This document shows positions 24,054-33,262 of a DNA stretch of 49,930 nt, piece after piece. The DNA lies in contig JAYELL010000033.1 of assembly GCA_034717495.1 (NCBI GenBank), positions 26,802 to 76,731 of the forward strand. The letters are read 5' to 3'. A model generated the notes under the pieces. That model was not told the origin of the DNA. It did not search any database and worked only from the letters and a program-made list of their open reading frames with translations. Source of the stretch: Chloroflexota bacterium (GTDB lineage Bacteria > Chloroflexota > Anaerolineae > JAAEKA01). Position 1 is the stretch's first letter, and each line of letters starts with the position of its first letter. Made by a program: the position numbers and the translations under genes.

Positions 24054-25952
24054 ATGTCCCGCCAAAACTCCGATTCCCTTCAGGCCAAACTGGATAGCCT
24101 GCCCACCGAGACCGGTGTTTACCTGATGAAGAATGACAGGGGCCAGGTACTGTACGTCGGCAAAGCCAAAAACCTGCGTTCGCGGGTCCGCTCCTACTTT
24201 CAGGGCTCAGCCCAACACACCAGCAAGACCGTACGCCTTGTCTGCGAAATCGGGGACATCGACTGGATCCTCGTGCCAACCGAGGTCGATGCGCTCATTC
24301 TTGAGAACACCCTGATCAAGCGTCACATGCCGCGCTTCAACGTGATGCTCAAGGATGACAAGACCTATCCTTATGTCAAAATCCACTGGCAGGATGTCTT
24401 TCCCAAGGTCTCGGTAACGCGCAAGGTCCTGCGGGATGGTGCAAGATACTACGGTCCGTTCACATCAGGTTTCGCGGTGCGCCAGACCCTGGACAACCTG
24501 CGCCGCGTCTTTCCCTACCTGACCTGCAGCCGCGAGATTACCGGCCAGGACCAGCGAGCCTGTCTCTACCATGACATCAAATTCTGTGCGGCGCCCTGCA
24601 TCGGCAAGGTCGACAGGGATGAATACCGGGGGATCATGCAGGGACTGGCCGATTTCCTGGAAGGCAAAAGCGACGAAGCCATTGCCGCGCTGGAAGAACG
24701 CATGCGCTCGGCAGCCGGCGCTCTGCAGTTCGAGCGCGCGGCCATCTACCGGGACCAGGTCGAACTGGCCCGCAGAATCGTATCGCGCCAGCAGATGGTT
24801 TCTACCTCGCTGGTGGACCAGGATGTGGTCGCCTTTGCCAACGACGATGGCGGCACGGAAACGGCCTTCCAGGTGTTTTTCGTGCGGCGCGGCAAGCTGA
24901 TCGGCCGGGAAACCTTTTTTCTGCCCCAGACATCCGACGAGGAGCCATCGGAGCTTCTGGCATCTTTCCTGACCCAATTCTACGACGACGCAAGCAATGT
25001 GCCTCCCGAGATTTTGCTGCCCCTTAAGCCCGCGGGCAGCGATGTCATTGCCCTCTGGCTGAAGGAAAAACGAAGCGACACCCGTCGCAGAAAATCAGCC
25101 TTCCGGCTGCGGGTACCTCGAAAAAAGGATGCCAGGGAACTGGTCAAACTGGCGGAGAACAATGCCTTCGAAGCCCTCCGTTCCGCCAGGGCAATCCGCC
25201 AGGCCGACAAGAGCAAACAGGTGCAGGCCTTGCAGGAGCTACAGGTCGCCCTGGGCCTTGAGGTGCCGCCCGGCCGAATCGAGTGTTATGACATATCGAC
25301 CCTGCAGGGTACGAACACGGCCGGCAGCATGGTGGTTTTCGCCGAGGGCACGCCCCGCAAATCTGACTACCGGCGTTTCAAGGTCCGCGGCCGAGGCGCG
25401 CTTGGAGAACCCGACGATTATGCCGCCATGAAAGAGGTGCTTCGACGGCGCTTCCGCCGCGTCGTGGAGCCTGATGTTCAGGAACCGGGCGCGAAGGTTC
25501 GCAGCAGTAGCGCCGTCTGGACCATTCTGCCCGATCTGGTAATCGTGGATGGCGGGAAAGGTCAACTTGGTATCGCCATCGAGGTACTGAAGGAGTTCGA
25601 TCTGTTGGACCAGGTGCCTGTGGTTGGGCTGGCAAAACAGCGGGAGGAACTATTTCAGCCGGGGAAATCCCGGCCGATCCTGTTGCCCCGGGATTCAGAA
25701 GGCCTGTACCTGGTACAACGCATTCGAGACGAGGCTCACCGCTTCGCCGTCACCTATCATCGAAACCTGCGTCGCAAAGCCAGCGTCTCTTCCGTCCTTG
25801 AGAAGATCGCTGGCGTGGGCCCCAAGCGACGTCAGGCCTTGCTCAGGCAATTTAGCTCCGTCGATCGCATCCGTGAGGCCGACGTGGAGGAACTGGCCGC
25901 GGTTCCGGGCATGACCCTGGCAGCGGCGCGTGCCCTCAAGGAACAGCTGTGA
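24054..25952 (+). CDS. uvrC: excinuclease ABC subunit C
   Basis: Dual-incision nuclease of nucleotide excision repair. The 632-aa protein has the GIY-YIG nuclease at the N-terminus (TGVYLMKNDRGQVLYVGKAK), the four-cysteine-like segment around CLYHDIKFCAAPC, and the UVR motif (ALEERMRSAAGALQFERAA). The RNase H-like second nuclease shows CYDIS, GSMVVF and VDGGKGQLGIA, and two helix-hairpin-helix repeats form the C-terminus (KIAGVGPKRRQALL, AAVPGMTLAAARAL). I set the start at ATG 24054: the GIY-YIG domain follows directly and a promoter lies 6 nt upstream. The frame opens earlier at 23898 but that part is upstream of the promoter. GTGA overlap with rtcA. Confidence 0.95.
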   Translation: MSRQNSDSLQAKLDSLPTETGVYLMKNDRGQVLYVGKAKNLRSRVRSYFQGSAQHTSKTVRLVCEIGDIDWILVPTEVDALILENTLIKRHMPRFNVMLKDDKTYPYVKIHWQDVFPKVSVTRKVLRDGARYYGPFTSGFAVRQTLDNLRRVFPYLTCSREITGQDQRACLYHDIKFCAAPCIGKVDRDEYRGIMQGLADFLEGKSDEAIAALEERMRSAAGALQFERAAIYRDQVELARRIVSRQQMVSTSLVDQDVVAFANDDGGTETAFQVFFVRRGKLIGRETFFLPQTSDEEPSELLASFLTQFYDDASNVPPEILLPLKPAGSDVIALWLKEKRSDTRRRKSAFRLRVPRKKDARELVKLAENNAFEALRSARAIRQADKSKQVQALQELQVALGLEVPPGRIECYDISTLQGTNTAGSMVVFAEGTPRKSDYRRFKVRGRGALGEPDDYAAMKEVLRRRFRRVVEPDVQEPGAKVRSSSAVWTILPDLVIVDGGKGQLGIAIEVLKEFDLLDQVPVVGLAKQREELFQPGKSRPILLPRDSEGLYLVQRIRDEAHRFAVTYHRNLRRKASVSSVLEKIAGVGPKRRQALLRQFSSVDRIREADVEELAAVPGMTLAAARALKEQL

Positions 25953-27064
25953 ATCTGCTGACCATCGACGGCAGCTATGGTGAAGGAGGCGGACAGATTT
26001 TACGTAGCGCCCTCAGCCTTGCAGCCATTCTTGGCAAGGGGGTGCACATCGTCAACATCCGAGCGGGACGAAACAAGCCCGGCCTGCGCCCCCAGCATGT
26101 CCAGGCGGTAAAGGCAGCAGCGGCACTTTGCAGTGCGACGACCACCGGTGCCCGGCAGCACAGCCGGGAACTGATCTTTGAGCCGCAATCAGCGCCACGA
26201 GCCGCTAACTATCGCTTTGAAATAGCGACCGCCGGATCGGCGACGCTGGTACTGCAGACCATGCTCGTGCCCCTGGGCCTGGCCGATGGCCCTTCCCGGG
26301 TTCGTGTGTCGGGCGGCACTCACGTCGCGTGGAGCCCTCCCTTCCAGTATCTGGAGCAGGTATATCTGCCAGCGATTGCGCCCCTTGGTTTTCAGGCGAA
26401 ACTTGAACTGCCAAAGTGGGGCTTGTTTCCCAGGGGTGGCGGAGAGATTAGGGGCCTCGTCCAGCCCGTTGCTGAGACAACGGATTCCGGCATGGACAGG
26501 CACGTTGACCAACCTTCAGGCGGCGACCTGCCCCAGCCCGGGTGGACACTGTCGCGAGGAGAGTTGGCGGAGCTGCGACTGCTATCGGCAGCCTCCAATG
26601 TTGGCAACCAAGTGACCGCCAGGCAGGCCAAGCAGGCCTACAATCGCCTGGCTGATGCCGGATTCAAGGCCCAGACCAGGCTGGTCAACCCGCGGTCCAC
26701 AGGACCAGGTACCTGCCTGTTCCTGTTGGCCACGTATAGCGGCGGCGGACGGGCTGGTTTTACCGGCTACGGCAGGCTCGGTTATCCAGCCGAGCGGGTG
26801 GCCGATGATGCCGTCGACGCCTTTTTAGCATTTCATCGGACCGGATCCACCGTGGATCCATACCTGGCGGATCAGTTGATCCTTCCGCTGGCCATGGGCG
26901 AACACAGCTTGAGTTTCACGACCAGCGAGATTACCAGTCACCTCCTGACCAACGCATGGGTCGTTTCCAGGTTTCTGGGCGATCGTTTCGAGATCGAAGG
27001 CAACCAGGGCCATCCCGGCCGTGTCAAGGTTGTCGGCCGGTCAAACCGGGCGGCTCACCACTGA
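25949..27064 (+). CDS. rtcA: RNA 3'-terminal phosphate cyclase
   Basis: Converts 3'-phosphate ends of RNA to 2',3'-cyclic phosphates using ATP. The 371-aa protein has the family start IDGSYGEGGGQILRSALSL, the AGRNKPGLRPQHV segment, and the catalytic His331 within the C-terminal SHLLTNAWVV motif, where AMP is attached. A short insert at about residues 172-190 (TDSGMDRHVDQPSGGDL) extends the usual loop. GTG 25949 overlaps the uvrC stop, so translation is coupled. No RtcB ligase is seen nearby. The grouping with UvrC and RNase Z suggests a general nucleic-acid maintenance operon. Confidence 0.92.
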   Translation: MNLLTIDGSYGEGGGQILRSALSLAAILGKGVHIVNIRAGRNKPGLRPQHVQAVKAAAALCSATTTGARQHSRELIFEPQSAPRAANYRFEIATAGSATLVLQTMLVPLGLADGPSRVRVSGGTHVAWSPPFQYLEQVYLPAIAPLGFQAKLELPKWGLFPRGGGEIRGLVQPVAETTDSGMDRHVDQPSGGDLPQPGWTLSRGELAELRLLSAASNVGNQVTARQAKQAYNRLADAGFKAQTRLVNPRSTGPGTCLFLLATYSGGGRAGFTGYGRLGYPAERVADDAVDAFLAFHRTGSTVDPYLADQLILPLAMGEHSLSFTTSEITSHLLTNAWVVSRFLGDRFEIEGNQGHPGRVKVVGRSNRAAHH

Positions 27065-27081
27065 ACCGATAGAAGAATCTT

Positions 27082-28059
27082 ATGTTCGAAATCATTTTTT
27101 TGGGAACCTCTGCCTCGGCGCCGACGATTCAACGGGGCCTTTCCTCGGCCGTGATACTGCATCGCGAGTATCGTTTCATGATCGACTGCGGCGAGGGCAC
27201 CCAACGCCAACTGCTCCGTTCCGGCCTGGGCTTCAAACGACTGGATCGCATCCTGCTCACCCACGGCCATCTGGACCATATCCTTGGCTTGGGTGGATTG
27301 GTATCAACCTTCGGACGCTGGGAGATGATCCCGAAAATGGACATCTACGGCGGCCGCTGGGCGCTTCAGAGAGTCGGCGACCTGCTGCGGGTCGTTTTTG
27401 GCGCCGTCGATAATTTGCCCATGAACGTCCGGCTTAATCCGGTGGAGCCTGGTACCCTCTTTGAAGACAGCAAATTCAGACTGAGCGCTTTCCCGGTTTC
27501 CCATCGAGGACCCGGGTGCTTTGGCTACATCTTCCAGGAAAAAGAACGCCGGCCTTTCCTGGCAGACAAAGCAGCAGCCCTGGGTGTGCCGCCGGGCCCG
27601 GTGCGCCGCGATCTGGTCCAGGGCAAGCCAATCACCCTTTCCGATGGCCGGGTCATCGAACCACAAGATGTTCTGGGACCAACCACCGCGGGCACCAAGT
27701 TGGTCTATGTGGGAGATGTCGGGCGTACTGATAACCTGTTGGATGTGGTTGAAGGGGCAAACGCGCTGGTCATCGAGGCCACCTACCTCGAGGAAGAGGC
27801 CCAGATGGCACGGAAATTTGGGCACCTGACGGCGGCGCGCGCCGCCACTCTGGCCAGGGAAGCGCAAGTTGACAGCTTGATTCTCAATCATCTCTCCCGC
27901 CGATACTCAGCGCGCCATGTCCTGGCCGAGGCCAAACCGATCTTCGACAATGTGACCGTCGCCAACGACTTCGATCGATTCCGAATTGTCAGAGGGGAAC
28001 CTGCTACGTTGGTGCTCTCCGGGCGGTCTCGCCAGCGACGGAAAGATAAAGACAGCTAG
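27082..28059 (+). CDS. rnz: ribonuclease Z
   Basis: Endonuclease that trims tRNA 3' trailers. The 325-aa metallo-beta-lactamase fold protein has [13 protein letters not shown] at about residue 60 (zinc ligands), [24 protein letters not shown] (metal Asp) and the late ligand region [15 protein letters not shown] plus [10 protein letters not shown]. Length and motif order match the short bacterial form. The ATG follows the rtcA stop by 17 nt, in the same operon. The C-terminal tail is basic ([11 protein letters not shown]). Confidence 0.93.
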   Translation: MFEIIFLGTSASAPTIQRGLSSAVILHREYRFMIDCGEGTQRQLLRSGLGFKRLDRILLTHGHLDHILGLGGLVSTFGRWEMIPKMDIYGGRWALQRVGDLLRVVFGAVDNLPMNVRLNPVEPGTLFEDSKFRLSAFPVSHRGPGCFGYIFQEKERRPFLADKAAALGVPPGPVRRDLVQGKPITLSDGRVIEPQDVLGPTTAGTKLVYVGDVGRTDNLLDVVEGANALVIEATYLEEEAQMARKFGHLTAARAATLAREAQVDSLILNHLSRRYSARHVLAEAKPIFDNVTVANDFDRFRIVRGEPATLVLSGRSRQRRKDKDS

Positions 28060-28165
28060 CGACACTCAAGTCAGACACCCCTGAATAAGGTCGATTATTA
28101 ACGCAGAGACGCAAAGGCGCAGAGATTCTTGAATGATGCTTCGGTGTTTTCCAAAATCGAGGCCA
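28060..28165. repeat. convergent gap with ACGCAGAG-type repeat
   Basis: Between rnz and the GH30-like gene. It contains AACGCAGAGACGCAAAGGCG followed by CAGAGATTCTT (about 28100-28130), a form of the GCAGAG dispersed repeat known from many environmental genomes. No terminator hairpin was recognised. Confidence 0.45.
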
Positions 28166-29584
28166 TTACTTCTCTGCGATCAACCAGTTGAGGCTACCGC
28201 CGGCCAAGATCAATTCGACATGGCCTTCGCTGCCATCGACGCGCCCCAGGTCGGCACCTGTCTCACCTTCGCTCGTGCTCAGGTGCCGCAATGCCGTTTC
28301 CGGCACACCGACTATGCGAACCGCTAAAGGCTCGGCACCCGGATTGACCAGGTTGACCAGGAAACCGTGCGGCGTCCGTGCGGCAAACCACAGTAGGCTT
28401 TCCGTGTTATCCGAGGTCGCGACGATCTCAGTGCCAGGAGGAAGGTATTCGGCAAACTGGCGCAGGATCTCGAAAGATGGATAGGGCTGGACGCCGTCAT
28501 TGAGAGGATAGTCGTCGCCCATCATTTCCCAATAGAGAATCCTGGATGCGCCGCTCATCTTCAGCAAGCGGCTATAGATGTTTGCCAGTCGCAGCGCGTA
28601 TTCCCAGGTGGGAAACACCTCGGGCGTCGACCAGAGAAATGCGCCCCAGCCTGCTTCCGAAATCCACACGTCCAGGCCCTCTTCTGCGGCAAAATCGCGA
28701 ACCCCTTTGAATTTGCTGTCGTCGCTGTCCGAATCCCAGCTGTGGACGGCAAACGGGCCCAGATAGGATCGCACGTCCTCCGCGCGCCAGATGGACCTGG
28801 CGAAGCTCACACTGCCGTCCAGGTTGCTGACGTCGGCCAGCAGCCACCGCGTATGCAGATCAAGGGCCTCAAAGCGCGGCCCCGCCTCGCGAAGCAGCGT
28901 GACGATCTCGGCCGGAATCAGGCTGACGTAGGCCCCGATATCTGGTTCGTTGAAAGACACATAGTCCACGTCGACGCCATAGCTGTCCCGAGCAGTGATC
29001 AGCCACGCTGCGATCGATTCTACCACCTCTGGATAGAGATCGTAAGGCATGAACCTGGTCCTCTCCTTCTGCGGGTTCGAAACCAGCCAGTCGGGCACAT
29101 CCCATACAGTGGCGATCAGTTGGCTGCCCTGTGCCTGAAGGTGCTGCATCAACTCGAACGTCGCGTGATTGTAGCCATCGTCGTGAAAGGCATCCCAGTT
29201 GAAATTGAGCGGATCGTCATCGTCGTTTACCGGCTCCCAATCCTCAAGGCCGATACGAACGCGCGCGGTTCGTACCGGCAGATTTGCCAGGTTGTATCGG
29301 CTCACATCCTCCAGGGGCTCGGTGGTCTGCGCAAACTGCGTGATGAAATTGCCACCGCTGACATCTTCGATAGCCTGCCAGGTCTGTCCGGGGTCAACAT
29401 AGAAGATGGTCAAACCATCGCTGACCTCTGTTTCAGCCGGTGAGCTTGTCGCGGTTGGTTCTGCTACCGCCTCAATGGCAACGATGGTTGGGTCCGGCGC
29501 TGGACTCGCAATTCCAGCAGCCTGGCAGCCAGTCAGGCTAAGAACTATTGAAGCGGCAGAGAGCAGGTATTTTCTTGTGTTCAT
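28166..29584 (-). CDS. GH30-like (clan GH-A) glycosidase lipoprotein
   Basis: Predicted surface-anchored glycan hydrolase. The 472-aa protein begins with a lipoprotein signal (SIVLSLTGCQAAG, lipidated Cys at residue 20) and a Ser/Thr/Glu-rich linker. The TIM barrel has YVSFNEPDIGAY (acid/base Glu) and VWISEAGWGAF (nucleophile Glu), and a small beta domain lies at the C-terminus. This layout fits GH30 or GH39 relatives; substrate is probably a xylan or other plant glycan given its neighbours (inference). Its ATG overlaps the stop of the broken GH43 gene (ATGA), so it was the last gene of that operon. It appears complete while the genes before it are damaged. Confidence 0.78.
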   Translation of the reverse strand: MNTRKYLLSAASIVLSLTGCQAAGIASPAPDPTIVAIEAVAEPTATSSPAETEVSDGLTIFYVDPGQTWQAIEDVSGGNFITQFAQTTEPLEDVSRYNLANLPVRTARVRIGLEDWEPVNDDDDPLNFNWDAFHDDGYNHATFELMQHLQAQGSQLIATVWDVPDWLVSNPQKERTRFMPYDLYPEVVESIAAWLITARDSYGVDVDYVSFNEPDIGAYVSLIPAEIVTLLREAGPRFEALDLHTRWLLADVSNLDGSVSFARSIWRAEDVRSYLGPFAVHSWDSDSDDSKFKGVRDFAAEEGLDVWISEAGWGAFLWSTPEVFPTWEYALRLANIYSRLLKMSGASRILYWEMMGDDYPLNDGVQPYPSFEILRQFAEYLPPGTEIVATSDNTESLLWFAARTPHGFLVNLVNPGAEPLAVRIVGVPETALRHLSTSEGETGADLGRVDGSEGHVELILAGGSLNWLIAEK

Positions 29585-30440
29585 GGCCCATCCTCGCTAA
29601 GATCGCGATAGTTAAACCAGTCGAAGTAGGCCTTTGCACTGCCTGGCAAGCCGGCGCCGGTGGCATACATCGCCAGGTAGACACCGGTGAACATGCCGCC
29701 AACCTCGCTGGATAGATAGCGAGTCTCCCCCCTGGCCAGCGCTATGGACGGTTCTCCCGGAACTGCGCAGCGCAAGGTATACCAGTCCCGGTCAGCCTCG
29801 ATGGCCAGCTCCACTGGACCCGAAGGGATCGGCGCCTGAGCTACAATCTGCTGCAAACTGCCGATTCGTCTCCGGACGATGATCTGTCTCTGACCGGTGC
29901 GACGGGTTACGGCGATCTCATAGTGGTGCCTGTCATTCATGAACGCCGTCAGACCGGCTTCCTGCTCGTCAACTTCGGGTTCGAAATCCAGGAATGCGGC
30001 TGCGCGACACTTGAAGTGCCGTTGGCGACGCCCTACAAACGTGGGGGAGGTGCGATCGTCCAGGGTCTCGGCGTCACAGGTCAGACGCAGCCAGCCTGGC
30101 CGGTCGCTGAGAGAATAGTTGTCTGATTTGCCACCAATTCCCATCATGGGCCTGCACCAGATCTCCGTGGCCCGTTGCCTGGATCGGGCTGTCCAGGCTG
30201 CGATGGCTTAGAATGGGATTGCGGGGACAGCTCTCGAAGGGACCCCAGGGATTGTCAGCGCGCCCGATAGCGACCATGTGCCCATATTCAGTGCCACCTT
30301 CCGCTGTAAGCAAGAAGTAATGGTCGAACGCCCGGTACAGATGAGGTCCTTCAGGTGATTTACCGCCACTTCCTTGCCAGATCACACGGGGCGCCGTGAT
30401 GACCTGACCGGTTCTAAGGTCGATCTCGCCCAGCCGCTGG
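29581..30440 (-). pseudogene. remnant of a GH43 beta-xylosidase/arabinofuranosidase
   Basis: Two pieces of one GH43 gene in different frames. The first (about 30128-30440) keeps GEIDLRTGQVI, GSGGKSPEGPHLY with the catalytic acid Glu, LLTAEGGTEYGHM and IQATGHGDLV. It then breaks near DGNWW. The second (29581-30127) restarts at DNYSLSDRPGWLRL and covers the C-terminal beta-sandwich (SPTFVGRRQRHF, AGLTAFMNDRHHYEIAVTRR). The N-terminal third with the general base and roughly 100 residues between the pieces are absent. No product can form a whole enzyme. At its 5' side it is fused out of frame to a cut GH42 gene. Confidence 0.8.
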
Positions 30441-31353
30441 CGCCACTCTGTTGCTCCATCATCCAGAAGGGGCCCTTCTTGAGTCCTCGCATGGTATCGT
30501 GGCCCAGCGCCATCCTGCTGGGATCGTCGGGAAAGACCTCTTTCCAGAAACCACGCGGATAGTTGTCCCAACTGACCATATCCAACGGGCGGGCCAGATC
30601 GAAATAGTCCAGGCGATCGTAGCCAAAACCCATGAGGTTGTGGGAAATAAACTGATCCGGACATCGCTCGCGAATGGCATCGATTTGCTCCTGCTGGTAC
30701 AACACATACGCATCAGAGCTGTAGCGTTTGAAATCGAGTGCCAGGCCCGGGTTGTGGGAATAGGAGGTCGTCAACGGCACCGGTATCTCCGACCAACTGC
30801 TGTATACGTGGCTCCAGAAGCGGGTGCCCCAGCGCTCGTTGAGTTCGTCGAGCGAGCCATAACGCGCCTGAAGCCAGGTCTGAAAAGCCTGGCGACAGGT
30901 CGCACAGTAGCAGGGATCACCGAACTCGTTGTCGATCTGCCAGCCGATCACCACGGAATTGCCGGCAAAATGCGCCGCCATCTGTTGAGCAACACGGCGG
31001 GAATAGGCCAGGTATCCCTGATGGGATGGGCATGTGTTGCGCCGGCTGCCGTATCCCACCCGTTGACCATCGGCAGTGGTTCGCAGAATATCTGGAGAAC
31101 TGGCAATCAGCCAGGGTGGTGGTGATGCCGTCGGAGTGCCCAGAATAACCTGGATCTTTTCGGCAGCCAGGATGGCAATGGCCCGATCGAGCCAGTCAAA
31201 CTCGAAGCGACCATCATCAGGTTCCATCAAAGACCAGGCTAATTCGGCCAGGCGAACCACGTTGAACCCTGCCTCAGCCATCATGGCGGCATCGACCGGC
31301 CAACGAGCCTCAGGCCAATGCTCGGGATAGTAATCTACGCCGAAATGGAACAT
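30430..31353 (-). pseudogene. 5' half of a GH42 beta-galactosidase, truncated by fusion
   Basis: The N-terminus is a normal GH42 barrel: FHFGVDYYPEHWPEARWPVD, acid/base Glu in GWQIDNEFGDPC with the CYCATCRQAF cysteines, and nucleophile Glu in FWMMEQQSGASGW. Similarity stops at about 30430. The frame then runs into unrelated residues and stops at 30382, while the sequence in another frame continues as GH43. About 308 of the usual ~650 residues remain; the trimerisation and C-terminal domains are lost. Start ATG 31353 is 1 nt after the UroD-like stop, showing the ancestral operon order. Confidence 0.8.
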
Positions 31354-31354
31354 T

Positions 31355-32443
31355 TCATGCCTCGTAGCTGCCTAATTCCTTGCCGCGGTCGAGAAAATAG
31401 CGGTAACTGTCATAGCTCACATCAACCGGAATGGAATGATCGCTGTGCAGGACATAGCCGAATCCCTCCTTCACAACCGGGATCTTGCTCTTGAGCTCTT
31501 CGGCGATCACATCCTCGTCGTTGGTGTACAGGACGCGAACGTCCATGCCACCCATCAACGACAACCGTTGGCCAAACGCCCGGTGCAGTTCCAGTAGATC
31601 CATGCCAGCCTTGACCTCGATAACCTGCAGGCAATCGACGCCGGCCTCGATCATATCAGGCAGCAAGGGAGCGATATATCCGCAGGAATGCATGATCACC
31701 GGCAACCCTTTCCCGTGAGCCCAGTCGATGGTCCTGATGTGTCCCGGCTGGATCATGCTCCGGTACATATGGGGAGAGAAAAAGGGATGTTGTTTGAAAC
31801 CCATGTCCTCGTAGTACCAGATACCATCGGGATATCCCTCCTGGGCGAACAGCATCTCCTGGAGTTCGATGGTCACCTGCGAGTAGACCGCCACCATATC
31901 ACCAATCCAGTCGGGATCCAGCGCCATACCGATCAACAGGTTCTCATGGCCGACGACCGGATGCATCAGTTCAAACACGTTGACGCCTGACCAGCAGAAA
32001 AAGCGATCGGCCTCGGCAGCCTGCCGTCTGGCCATCCGATAACCCTCGAAGTCGATGCGGCGCGGGTCTGTGGTCAAGCGTGGTTTTGCATAGGTTTCCC
32101 AGCTTTGGCGGTCACGAACCAGATAGTCCACATGCTCAGGTGTTGTCTGGTTCACCTTGTGCCAGCGCAGCACAGCGCCATTGCCGTCCCGTTGAACGTA
32201 GGTCGTATCCGTTTCGCTCAACAGTTCAGGCTCAAAATCCAGGTCGGCAACGAAGTTGAAGGACCAGAAAAGCGCCATATCCAGGTCGAAGTGATCCTCC
32301 ATCGATTCGTTCGCGCCAATATGGCCAGCCTCCCGCCAGTTCCCAGGTGTGTCGTCCCAGAAATGTTCGAATACGCCAATGCGATCGACCGGCTGGTGCT
32401 GGATGATGTTAGCGATTCTTTCTCTGCCGGTGAGGGTCTCCAC
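31355..32443 (-). CDS. uroporphyrinogen decarboxylase-fold protein
   Basis: The 362-aa protein has the URO-D/methyltransferase fold: TGRERIANIIQHQPVDRIGV at the start, YYEDMGFKQHPFFSP in the middle, GLPVIMHSCGYIAPLLPDMI with the His-x-Cys zinc pair, and GGMDVRVLYTNDEDV. The HSCG motif is typical of corrinoid-type methyltransferases and of UroD-like proteins in sugar-degradation clusters, rather than true haem-pathway HemE. Function is unknown. GTG 32443 has GGAGGAG upstream. The gene looks complete despite lying between two damaged stretches. Confidence 0.78.
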   Translation of the reverse strand: METLTGRERIANIIQHQPVDRIGVFEHFWDDTPGNWREAGHIGANESMEDHFDLDMALFWSFNFVADLDFEPELLSETDTTYVQRDGNGAVLRWHKVNQTTPEHVDYLVRDRQSWETYAKPRLTTDPRRIDFEGYRMARRQAAEADRFFCWSGVNVFELMHPVVGHENLLIGMALDPDWIGDMVAVYSQVTIELQEMLFAQEGYPDGIWYYEDMGFKQHPFFSPHMYRSMIQPGHIRTIDWAHGKGLPVIMHSCGYIAPLLPDMIEAGVDCLQVIEVKAGMDLLELHRAFGQRLSLMGGMDVRVLYTNDEDVIAEELKSKIPVVKEGFGYVLHSDHSIPVDVSYDSYRYFLDRGKELGSYEA

Positions 32444-32496
32444 GGTTAGTCGTCTCCTCCCTGTCGAGTTGCGGGCAAGGCTTCATAATGCATCGA

Positions 32497-32740
32497 TCAG
32501 CCTTTCAGGCCGCTGGTAACCACTCCCTTGAGGATATGCTTCTGGGCAAAAAAGAATACGATCACCATAGGCAGGATATAGATAACAGCGGCATCCTCCA
32601 ACTCCCGCGGAAATCCGAGGAAAAACTGGCGAAACAGGAAGATAAAAAAGGAGCTGCCCGCGAACGCTTCCAGAATCCAGGGCCAGTAGGTATTGGTCAA
32701 ATGCAGGCGGGCATACAGGATGAACTGGGGAATCAGGGTC
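32497..32740 (-). pseudogene. remnant of a MalG-type sugar ABC transporter permease
   Basis: About 80 codons remain. TLIPQFILYARLHLTNTYWP through RQFFLGFPRELEDAAVI is the middle of a carbohydrate permease, ending at the EDAAVI of the EAA loop. It is joined in frame to YILPMVIVFFFAQKHILKG and VVTSGLKG, the normal C-terminus. The roughly 65 residues usually between are missing (junction near 32580). The N-terminal half is also missing and replaced by binding-protein sequence (junction near 32739). Confidence 0.8.
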
Positions 32741-33259
32741 GGGAACGGGTAGCCCGGCCTCTTCGAAGTGGGCCTTGTTGGCAAAGATCGTCATATCGGG
32801 CGATGCATCCTTGCACATGCCGCAGATCTTGCCCGAGCCGGTTTCCAGGGGACCTTCGGCCATGTAATACTTGTTGAACGCGGCCAGATCGTCGATATTG
32901 ATCAGCTCGCTGGCTTCGAAGTAGGGAGTCAGATCGTAGAGAATCCCCCTCGCCAGGAACTGCGGAATCGATGGCGCCTGAATCCGATAGAGGTCCGGAG
33001 GCGAGCCGGCAGCATACATGGCAAAGAAACGAGTCTGTTCGGAAGCATCTGCAAATTCGATCTCGATGCCCGGATGGTCATCCTCGAACTGGGCTTCCAT
33101 TTCCTCGGTTAGCTCATGCCTGAAATGCATGACCACAACCGTGCCCGAGGCCGGTTCTGGTTCCGGCTGAGCGACCGGTTTTTCCTCGGCAGGCTCGGCT
33201 GGAGCCGGTTCTGCCGGGGCAGGGGCGGCGGGTGGCACTGCGGGCGCGCAGGCTACGGC
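32738..33259 (-). pseudogene. remnant of a sugar-binding lipoprotein of an ABC transporter
   Basis: The N-terminal part of an extracellular sugar-binding protein. AVACAPAVPPAAP keeps the end of a lipobox (Cys at 33248-33250), then comes a Pro/Ala/Glu linker, and TVVVMHFRHELTEEMEAQFE to FANKAHFEEAGLPVPD covers the first ~150 residues. The signal peptide is gone: the frame meets two stops right before the lipobox, the first being the LacI stop. At the 3' side it runs into permease sequence. The first permease gene and most of the binding protein are deleted. Confidence 0.8.
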
Positions 33260-33262
33260 TCA

